In this document: in pieces, positions 58,212 to 64,000 of the stretch
How the letters are laid out: each line of letters starts with the position of its first letter
How positions within the stretch are numbered: the stretch's first letter is position 1
From: Luteitalea sp.
GTDB taxonomy: Bacteria > Acidobacteriota > Vicinamibacteria > Vicinamibacterales > Vicinamibacteraceae
Length of the DNA stretch: 64,000 nucleotides
Direction: 5' to 3'
Assembly: GCA_009377605.1 (NCBI GenBank)
Contig: WHTT01000004.1
Span: 58,185-122,184 of the forward strand
Translations under genes and position numbers: made by a program
Notes under the pieces: model-generated
What the model was told of the DNA's origin: nothing
Seen by the model: the letters and a program-made list of their open reading frames with translations, nothing else
Database searches by the model: none

Positions 58212-59408
58212 CTACTTGGCATCAAGAAAACGCCTCACCTCCCGCGCGACGGCATCGCGGTCGGCATCGACGCCTCCGCCCTGTGCGAGCTCCCGCTTGC
58301 CACCTCCCCTCCCGCCAAAGCGATCGGCGAGCTGACCGAGCAACCGAGAAGCATCGACACCCGTGGCATCGGCGCTCCGAGCGACAACAATCGCCGCCGG
58401 CCGTGCCTCGGTGAGCAAGACAACGACGCGGCCCGACGTGGCCGTGAGCGAGGCGGCAGCCGTTCGAAGCGCGCTGGCATCGGCACCCTCCAGGACAGCG
58501 ACCAGAAGGTCGACGCCGGCCACCGGCTCTGCCCGCTCCGCCAAGGCAGCGGCCCGAACCGTGCTCAGCTCCTGGGACAGCGTGCGCGTGACCTTCCTCA
58601 GATCGCGCGCTTCTGCGACCAGCCTCTCGACGGCTGTATCGACATCGGCCGATGCCACGGAGAGCAGCTCCGAGGCGTGCGAGACCACGTCGCGAAGCTC
58701 GCGGTGGCTTCGGAGCGCACGTTGTCCACAGACGAACGTGATGCGAGTGCCGTTCTTGTAGCGTTCCCATTCGCGAATCACGATCGCACCAATCTCACCA
58801 GTACGAGTGGCGTGTGTTCCGCCACACGCCGAGAGATCCCAGTCCGCGATATCAATCAGTCGTAGGGTGCCCGCGCGCTGCGGCGGCTTGCGCAGCGGAA
58901 GCGCCTCACCCTCGTCTCCGGACACGAAGCGAATGTTGACTGGCCTGTTCTCCCAGATGACGCCGTTTGCGGCCTCCTCAGCAGCCTCGATGGCAGAGCG
59001 GCTCACCTCTCGCGCAAGGTCAATCGTCGACGTGCTGCTGCCGAGGTGAAAGCTCAGGGTCGGCACATCCTGCAGGCGAACGAAAGACGCGGACAAGATG
59101 TGCTGACCAGTATGCTGCTGCATGTGGTCGCGCCGTCGTTCGTGATCGATCCGCCCCGTTACACGCTCACCGTCCTCGAGCGTCCTTGCCGCGTCAATCA
59201 CGTGGGCAACACGATGCTCCTGGTCGATGACGTCGACGACGCGCGTCTCGTTCAAGCGCCCGGTGTCGAACGGCTGGCCACCGGAGGTTGGGTAGAACGC
59301 CGTGCGATCGAGATACACGAGAGTGCGACCTTCCTCGTGCGTGATCCCAACAATTGTCGCCTCGAATTCCAGACAATCTGGATCGGTGTAGTAGAGCCGC
59401 TCAGTCAT
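58212..59408 (-). CDS. Alanyl-tRNA editing protein, AlaX-L type with DHHA1 domain
   Basis: A 398-residue free-standing editing enzyme that hydrolyses mischarged Ser- or Gly-tRNA(Ala). The N-terminal barrel has AFYPTSGGQPFDTGRL, the zinc motif QQHTGQHILSASF and a second metal part SACGGTHATRTGEIG; a helical linker and a C-terminal DHHA1 domain (TSGRVVVLLTEARP to LADRFGGRGGGKRELAQGGG) complete the long form. The ATG at 59408 starts the first strand directly. It ends near the MITE and is followed by queC on the same strand upstream. Confidence 0.92.
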   Translation of the reverse strand: MTERLYYTDPDCLEFEATIVGITHEEGRTLVYLDRTAFYPTSGGQPFDTGRLNETRVVDVIDQEHRVAHVIDAARTLEDGERVTGRIDHERRRDHMQQHTGQHILSASFVRLQDVPTLSFHLGSSTSTIDLAREVSRSAIEAAEEAANGVIWENRPVNIRFVSGDEGEALPLRKPPQRAGTLRLIDIADWDLSACGGTHATRTGEIGAIVIREWERYKNGTRITFVCGQRALRSHRELRDVVSHASELLSVASADVDTAVERLVAEARDLRKVTRTLSQELSTVRAAALAERAEPVAGVDLLVAVLEGADASALRTAAASLTATSGRVVVLLTEARPAAIVVARSADATGVDASRLLGQLADRFGGRGGGKRELAQGGGVDADRDAVAREVRRFLDAK

Positions 59409-59433
59409 CAGTTGGAGTCAGCCGATCACCTCG

Positions 59434-60171
59434 TCACCCGGTCACCAGCAGCGGGTCTGGCACCCCTGCCTCGGCGAAGCCCTTTGCGCGTAGGGTGCAG
59501 GCATCGCAGTGCCCGCACGGCCGCCCGTCCGGCTCGGGATCGTAACAACTGAGCGTGAGACCGTAGTCGAGGCCCAACGACAGACCGCGACGAATGATGT
59601 CCCCCTTGGAGAGCTCGGCCAGCGGCGCGTGGACGTGGAACGGGTGTCCCTCGACGCCGGCCTTCGTGCCGAGTTGGGCGACTCGCTCGAATGCGCGAAT
59701 GTATTCGGGCCGGCAGTCCGGATAGCCTGAATAGTCTATGGCGTTGACGCCGATGAAGATATCGTGGGCGCCCAGAGACTCGCTCCACGCCAGTGCGAGC
59801 GCAAGAAAGACAGTGTTCCGTGCGGGCACGTAGGTGGGCGGAATCTCACTGAGGTCCCCGGGGCGGTCCTTCGGTACGTCGGTGGCGCCGGTGAGCGCAG
59901 AGAGCGCAATTGGACGCAGGTCGACCTCCAGCTCCATGTGCTTGGCCACACGCAACGCATCCGCTACGGCGCGAGCGGCTCTGATCTCCTGAAAGTGAGT
60001 CTGGCCGTATCGCACGGTCAGCGCATAGAGGTCGAAGCCGAGATCTCGCGCGATGGCAGCGGCCGTGTAGGAATCGAGCCCACCGCTGAGCAGAACTACA
60101 GCTGCGCGCTTCTCGCTAGCCGTCTTGACGGCCCGGACCTCTCGCATTTGAGCCAAGTTCTCCTCCGTCAA
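59434..60171 (-). CDS. queC: 7-cyano-7-deazaguanine synthase
   Basis: A 245-residue ATP-dependent enzyme making preQ0 from CDG, for queuosine tRNA modification or DNA deazaguanine modification. The PP-loop VVLLSGGLDSYTAA is at about residue 28, followed by ALTVRYGQTHFQE, YVPARNTVFLALALAW and the zinc motif SCYDPEPDGRPCGHCDAC. The stop is inside GTGACCGGGTGACGAGGTGA, one of the window's short repeats. queE lies upstream on the same strand; queD and queF are not in the window. Confidence 0.95.
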   Translation of the reverse strand: MTEENLAQMREVRAVKTASEKRAAVVLLSGGLDSYTAAAIARDLGFDLYALTVRYGQTHFQEIRAARAVADALRVAKHMELEVDLRPIALSALTGATDVPKDRPGDLSEIPPTYVPARNTVFLALALAWSESLGAHDIFIGVNAIDYSGYPDCRPEYIRAFERVAQLGTKAGVEGHPFHVHAPLAELSKGDIIRRGLSLGLDYGLTLSCYDPEPDGRPCGHCDACTLRAKGFAEAGVPDPLLVTG

Positions 60172-60209
60172 GACGGCCGCCCCGCGAAGCGGGGCAAAGC
60201 AAGCACTGT

Positions 60210-60269
60210 GACTAGCGAGGCCCTCTACATCGAGATGCTCGACGGTCTGAGTCCGGGGCCTCGCTAGTC
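60210..60269. repeat. 13-bp inverted repeat at the queE 3' end
   Basis: GACTAGCGAGGCC at 60210-60222 and GGCCTCGCTAGTC at 60257-60269 are exact complements with a 34-base spacer. The queE stop overlaps the right arm. It lies in the queE-queC gap and may moderate transcription between them. Confidence 0.65.
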
Positions 60270-60915
60270 ATACGCCGCGCGTCTCCGGTTCCCAGATGTA
60301 CTTGTGGAGCTGCAGGTGAAGCCGCGCGGGCAACTGGTCTGCCACCATCCACGCCGCCAGCTCTCTCGGCTCGAGCACTCCATGCACAGGCGAGACATGG
60401 ATGGCGTGGACCCGCTCGGTGAGACGGTGTCGCTCGACGACATCGCGGGCGTACTCGTAGTCGGCCCGATCCTTGACGACGAGCTTCACCTCGTCGTGCG
60501 GTTGGAGGCGATCGATGTTACTCCAGTCGTTGCGGGACGCCTCGCCGCTGCCCGGGCATTTGATGTCCATGATGCGCACGACCGCCGCCGGGACGCGCGC
60601 CAGGCTCATGTGACCGCCGGTCTCGAGCAGGACGGTCCGACCAGCGGTGAGCAGCCGGTGCATCAGGGCGTACACACCCTCTTGCAGCAGGGGCTCGCCG
60701 CCGGTGACCTCGACCAGCCGGCAACGATGGCGATCGACCTCGGCGCACACGTCCTCGACGGACCACTTTCGTCCTTCATGGAAGGCATGGGCCGTGTCGC
60801 ACCAGCGACACCGCAGATTGCATGCGGTGAGGCGCACAAAGGTGCAAGGGAGGCCCGCCCAGGTCGACTCGCCTTGGATGGAGCAGTAGATCTCGTTCAC
60901 TGTGAGCGTGGCCAC
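60268..60915 (-). CDS. queE: 7-carboxy-7-deazaguanine synthase
   Basis: A 215-residue radical SAM enzyme forming CDG from carboxytetrahydropterin. IYCSIQGESTWAGLPCTFVRL leads to the cluster motif CNLRCRWCDTAHAF, then EVTGGEPLLQ and MDIKCPGSGE. GTG at 60915 with GGGGAGA 7 bases upstream is chosen; the frame is open to an ATG at 60978 that would add a non-conserved leader. It precedes queC. Confidence 0.95.
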   Translation of the reverse strand: MATLTVNEIYCSIQGESTWAGLPCTFVRLTACNLRCRWCDTAHAFHEGRKWSVEDVCAEVDRHRCRLVEVTGGEPLLQEGVYALMHRLLTAGRTVLLETGGHMSLARVPAAVVRIMDIKCPGSGEASRNDWSNIDRLQPHDEVKLVVKDRADYEYARDVVERHRLTERVHAIHVSPVHGVLEPRELAAWMVADQLPARLHLQLHKYIWEPETRGV

Positions 60916-60983
60916 GGACGTCTCCCCTACGCTGATTGTACTGCAGGGGCGTTTGTTCTCGGGCCCTCGCTGCTGCATTCACG

Positions 60984-61041
60984 CCCGACCTGACTTGTCC
61001 GCCGAAGCGCGAAGGCGCGAAGGCGGAAGGTCGGGCCTACA
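60984..61041. repeat. GC-rich intergenic repeat (CCCGACCT...AGGTCGGGCCTAC)
   Basis: CCCGACCT at the left and AGGTCGGG at the right enclose two GCGCGAAGGC-type units, giving a hairpin downstream of the cyclophilin gene. Same kind as the other GC-rich gene-end repeats. Confidence 0.65.
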
Positions 61042-61044
61042 CTT

Positions 61045-61626
61045 CTACTTCACCGTCACCTTCTTGATGCGATCATCGACGCGTAGCTTCATGACGACGT
61101 CCATCCCAGAAACGACGCGCCCCACAACGACGTACTTCCCATTCCACCCGGGATGCGCCTGAAGACCGATGAAGAGTTGACTGTCGGCGAGCTTGGGATC
61201 GCCGGAGTGTGCGAGCGCTACGGTCCCGCGTTCGTGCGTCAGCCCCTTCGCGAACTCAGCGACCTCGAGGGGGCGGCCGCTCCCGCCACCGCTCCCGCTG
61301 CCCCACTCCGCTCGTTTGGTCATGTCGCGCGTGCGAATGTCACCGAACTGGATGAGTGACCCCGGCTCGACACGGTGAATTCGTTGGTTGTTGTAGAAAT
61401 ACTTCTTCACGAGCCGTACGATGTGCGCCACACTCTTCGGCGCCTCTGAAGCAAGGAGCTCGACCTCGAATGTGCCTTTCTCGGTCGCAAAGAGCAGCAC
61501 AGGGTTCTCCGTTGCCTCGGGCTTCGTCGTACCCTGTGACTGCGCGGCCGACGGCACGGACAACGCCAATACTGCCACCGCGCCTACCAACCAGGGCTTC
61601 GCAGATCTCGCAGATGCTTCGAACAT
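61045..61626 (-). CDS. Secreted cyclophilin-type peptidyl-prolyl isomerase
   Basis: A 193-residue periplasmic PPIase. A signal peptide (residues about 10-30, ending SAAQSQG) is followed by VLLFATEKGTFEVELLASEAPKSV, YFYNNQRIHRVEPGSLIQFGD and GTVALAHSGDPKLADSQLFIGL, the cyclophilin core, ending VVGRVVSGMDVVMKL. Some substitutions (YFYNNQRIHRV for the usual Y-x-F-HR pattern) are mild. GGAGGGACAAG before the ATG at 61626 decides the start. Confidence 0.92.
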   Translation of the reverse strand: MFEASARSAKPWLVGAVAVLALSVPSAAQSQGTTKPEATENPVLLFATEKGTFEVELLASEAPKSVAHIVRLVKKYFYNNQRIHRVEPGSLIQFGDIRTRDMTKRAEWGSGSGGGSGRPLEVAEFAKGLTHERGTVALAHSGDPKLADSQLFIGLQAHPGWNGKYVVVGRVVSGMDVVMKLRVDDRIKKVTVK

Positions 61627-61710
61627 CTTGTCCCTCCATGGGCCCTGGGCCACCGGGCCTCAGGACATCGGGAGCACACGTTGTCGTAATGTCGCCCAGT
61701 ATAACGGCAC

Positions 61711-61752
61711 CAGGAATCAGGATTCAGGAATCCTGATTTCTAATCCTGACGC
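61711..61752. repeat. GAATCAGGATTC repeats at the nth 3' end
   Basis: CAGGAATCAGGATTCAGGA followed by ATCCTGATTTCTAATCCTGA is a hairpin-forming segment. The last codons of the endonuclease gene (RNQDS) and its stop lie inside. Confidence 0.75.
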
Positions 61753-62401
61753 CTATCTTGGGGCAGAGGCGGTCGAGCGGGCACGTGCGGCAGAGCGGAT
61801 AGACCGGCTTGCAGATGTTCTGTCCCCACGAGACGAGGAAGAGATTCACGTCCGCCCACCAGCGCTTTGGCACAGCGTCGTACAGCGCAAGCTCGGTCTG
61901 TTTTGGTGTTTTCGTCTTCACCCACCCGAAGCGGTTTGCGATACGGTGGACATGCGTATCGACGCAGATATAATCAGCACTCTCGTGAGCAACGATGAGC
62001 GTGAGGGTGGCGGTCTTGCGGCCGACGCCTGGCAGCGTGAGGAGCTCCTCCATGGTGGCCGGGATCCGTCCTCCGAACTCCGCGATGATCTGCCGGCTCG
62101 CGGCCTTCACGTGGCGTGCCTTGTTTCGATAGAAGCTCACCGGATAGATGAGCCGTTCGATGCGTGTCAGCGGGAGGCGAGCCAGGACGCCAGGCGTCGG
62201 CGCGACCGCAAACAGGCGCGTCGATGCCTCGTGTGTCACCGGGTCTCTCGTTTGGGCCGAGAGCATCGTGCCGATCAACACTTGGAATGCGTCCCCCTCT
62301 TGCTCCTCGGAGATCTTCTCGATGGCCGGCAACTCCATTGAGAGAATCGCCTTCTTGAGGGTGCGCAACGTGCGGTCGATGGGTGCGGCGTTCGGTGGCA
62401 T
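61724..62401 (-). CDS. nth: Endonuclease III
   Basis: A 225-residue DNA glycosylase/AP-lyase of base-excision repair for oxidised pyrimidines. GTMLSAQTRD, the HhH motif LPGVGRKTATL with catalytic Lys, YICVDTHVHRI with catalytic Asp, and the iron-sulfur loop CKPVYPLCRTCPLDRLC are all present. ATG at 62401 gives family length. The tail after the cluster (RIRNQDS) is encoded by the 61711 repeat. It diverges from the beta-lactamase-like gene. Confidence 0.95.
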   Translation of the reverse strand: MPPNAAPIDRTLRTLKKAILSMELPAIEKISEEQEGDAFQVLIGTMLSAQTRDPVTHEASTRLFAVAPTPGVLARLPLTRIERLIYPVSFYRNKARHVKAASRQIIAEFGGRIPATMEELLTLPGVGRKTATLTLIVAHESADYICVDTHVHRIANRFGWVKTKTPKQTELALYDAVPKRWWADVNLFLVSWGQNICKPVYPLCRTCPLDRLCPKIGVRIRNQDS

Positions 62402-62504
62402 GAGTAATGCTCCACGATGATACGGCATCTGGACATCGATGAATAATGACCAGAGATTCCATTGAAATCGCGGTTCGCGAACTTCGCAATTGGGACAACT
62501 GACC

Positions 62505-63836
62505 ATGTCGATTCACATCGTTCGTGCACGAGTACTGTCCATCTGCTTCGCGCTCGTTACGGCTGTCGTTCTCACGGCGCCACCGGTGCACGCGCAAGGC
62601 CTTCCCACCGCTGCACCGGAGTCGGTCGGCGTGTCGTCCGAGCGGCTCGCCCGTCTTTCCGAGACGATGCGACGCTACGTCGATGAGAAGCGCATCGCCG
62701 GTGTCGTGACGCTCATCGCGCGGGACGGGAAGGTGATCCACTTCGATGCCGTCGGTCACCGCGACATCGAGGCGAGCGCGCCGATGGAGAAGGACACCAT
62801 CTTCCGCCTCGCCTCGATGTCGAAAGCCGTCACGAGCGTCGCCATCATGATACTCATGGAGGAAGGACGACTCTTGCTGAGCGATCCGTTGTCGAAGTTC
62901 ATTCCAGCCTTCGAGAGCACGACTGTGGCCGTGCCGCCTCCGCCGAATGCGCCGGAGAGCAGCCCAGTGGCGGTCGTCCCCGCCGAGCGCCCAATCACGA
63001 TTCGAGATCTACTCACGCACACGGCCGGCATCTCGTATGGCGCCGGTGCGACGGAGCCGCAGTATCAGGCCGCAGGCTTCGACGAATGGTATTTCGCCGG
63101 CAGTACCGAGCCGATCGGCGCGCGAATCGAAAAGCTCGCCACACTGCCATTCGATGAACAGCCTGGCAAGCGCTGGGTCTACGGCTACTCGACCGATATC
63201 CTCGGCTCCGTGGTCGAGAAGGCCTCGGGTCTGAAATTCGACGAGTTCTTGCGCCAGCGTGTCTTCGAACCGCTGAAGATGGTCGATACTTACTTCTTCC
63301 TGCCGCCCGAGAAGCGGGACCGCCTATCGACGGTGTACTCGGCCACGCCGGACGGCGGTATCGAGCGTGCGCCAGACACGGGACGCTCCCAGGGAGCATA
63401 CGTCGATGGGCCACGAGCCTCCTTCTCGGGCGGCGCGGGCCTGCTCTCCACGACACAGGATTACGCTCGTTTCCTGCAGATGCTGCTGAACGGTGGCGAG
63501 CTCGATGGCGTGCGGATCCTCGGCCCCAAGACAATCGAGATGATGACGTCGAACCATGTGGGCACGCTGTATGCGGAGGGAACGCTCGGATTCGGCCTTG
63601 GCTTCGAGGTGGTGGAGCACCTCGGCAGTGCGGGGCGCCCCGGCAGCGTTGGTGAGTTCTCCTGGGGCGGCGCCTATTTCACGCGGTTCTGGGTGGACCC
63701 ACAGGAGAAGCTCGTTGCCCTGTTCATGGCACAGCTGCTCCCGAGTGAAGGGCTCGACCTGCAGGGCAAGTTCCGCGCGCTGGTCTATCAGGCTATCGAA
63801 GCGCCCGTAGCGGTGGAGGCCAGCGTAGCGAGGTAA
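62505..63836 (+). CDS. Secreted serine hydrolase, beta-lactamase (class C)-like
   Basis: A 443-residue secreted member of the beta-lactamase/PBP-like esterase family. Signal peptide residues 1-30 (ending VHAQG); the SxxK motif is in [14 protein letters not shown] near residue 103 and the Tyr motif is [12 protein letters not shown]-like third motif is replaced by a [15 protein letters not shown] segment. Such proteins are more often esterases or D-amino-acid peptidases than true beta-lactamases. The ATG at 62505 is preferred over TTG 62490. The stop lies at the start of the 63837 repeat array. Confidence 0.88.
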   Translation: MSIHIVRARVLSICFALVTAVVLTAPPVHAQGLPTAAPESVGVSSERLARLSETMRRYVDEKRIAGVVTLIARDGKVIHFDAVGHRDIEASAPMEKDTIFRLASMSKAVTSVAIMILMEEGRLLLSDPLSKFIPAFESTTVAVPPPPNAPESSPVAVVPAERPITIRDLLTHTAGISYGAGATEPQYQAAGFDEWYFAGSTEPIGARIEKLATLPFDEQPGKRWVYGYSTDILGSVVEKASGLKFDEFLRQRVFEPLKMVDTYFFLPPEKRDRLSTVYSATPDGGIERAPDTGRSQGAYVDGPRASFSGGAGLLSTTQDYARFLQMLLNGGELDGVRILGPKTIEMMTSNHVGTLYAEGTLGFGLGFEVVEHLGSAGRPGSVGEFSWGGAYFTRFWVDPQEKLVALFMAQLLPSEGLDLQGKFRALVYQAIEAPVAVEASVAR

Positions 63837-63950
63837 GGGGTCAAGGGATCTAGGGGTCAAGGGATCTAGGGGTCAAGGGATCTAGGGGTCAAGGGATCTA
63901 GGGGTCAAGGGATCTAGGGGCCAAGGGATCTAGGGACCAAGGGACCTAGT
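63837..63950 (+). repeat. 16-bp tandem repeat array (GGGGTCAAGGGATCTA)
   Basis: About seven tandem units, each two 8-bp halves GGGGTCAA and GGGATCTA; the last units degenerate (GGGGCCAAGGGATCTA, GGGACCAAGGGACCTA). It starts at the stop codon of the hydrolase gene. The octamer is the complement-type of CCCTTGAT at 23708-23757. Confidence 0.9.
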
Positions 63951-64000
63951 ACATCGTCCGATTAATGCTTTGTGTTATTTGTCGGGCGGCGACGGCGGCG

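Noticed and set aside
63837..63950. Possible CRISPR array
   Set aside because: The units are contiguous 16-bp repeats without unique spacers and there are no cas genes in the window.

Overview
The window looks like a chromosome segment of a high-GC, Gram-negative-type member of the Acidobacteriota, most likely near the Vicinamibacteria. The inference rests on outer-membrane genes (TonB-dependent receptor, TolC-type channel, Pal, beta-barrel protein), a VWA protein of the type recurrent in Acidobacteria (24686-25648), many secreted peptidases, and class 1B dihydroorotate dehydrogenase genes (pyrK-pyrD). No rRNA, tRNA, CRISPR array, prophage or intact insertion sequence was recognised.

Layout. 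1-1452: the end of feoB and a small Cys-rich partner. 1618-13290: a secreted trypsin-like protease, a divergent M20/M19 peptidase pair, a cobalamin adenosyltransferase, a probable zinc TonB receptor, a truncated amidohydrolase, an SGNH lipoprotein and a very large M14 peptidase. 13664-14726: a HAD phosphatase overlapping a SemiSWEET-like membrane gene. 14769-19588 (minus): CusF-SCO fusion, dihydrolipoamide-dehydrogenase-like flavoprotein, two-domain glycosyltransferase and hendecad coiled-coil membrane protein, largely translationally coupled. 19790-23606: glucosyl(mannosyl)-3-phosphoglycerate synthase and phosphatase for a compatible solute, then an ATP-dependent DNA ligase. 23755-35215: beta-barrel and VWA proteins, then a long minus-strand run S9 peptidase-pyrE-truA-uppS-cdsA-dxr-rseP-glycine-zipper protein joining isoprenoid, phospholipid and envelope functions. 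35578-39800: TolC-type protein and two glycosyltransferases. 39836-48782: pyrimidine genes (OPRT-like, pyrC, pyrB, pyrR; then divergent pyrK-pyrD-pyrF) around a membrane-bound phosphatase-superfamily protein. 48769-52782: pal, a LysW-like zinc ribbon, a Zn/Cd P-type ATPase with its ArsR regulator. 53115-57977: a Gld-type ABC exporter (ATPase, permease, GldG-like, DUF4340). 58212-63836: AlaX, queC, queE, a cyclophilin, endonuclease III and a beta-lactamase-like hydrolase.

The most unusual content is repetitive. (1) A 23-bp perfect inverted repeat sits in frame inside the sugar-phosphoglycerate phosphatase gene (21785-21847), resembling a palindromic element that became coding. (2) Two MITE-like elements (2568-2738 and 58042-58200) share a core but carry different terminal inverted repeats. 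(3) Many gene junctions carry short-period (7-9 bp) degenerate repeats, several folding into large hairpins and several running into gene ends (pyrB, truA, queC, nth, the FeoB partner). (4) GC-rich hairpins, two with an identical 30-bp stretch, recur at gene ends.
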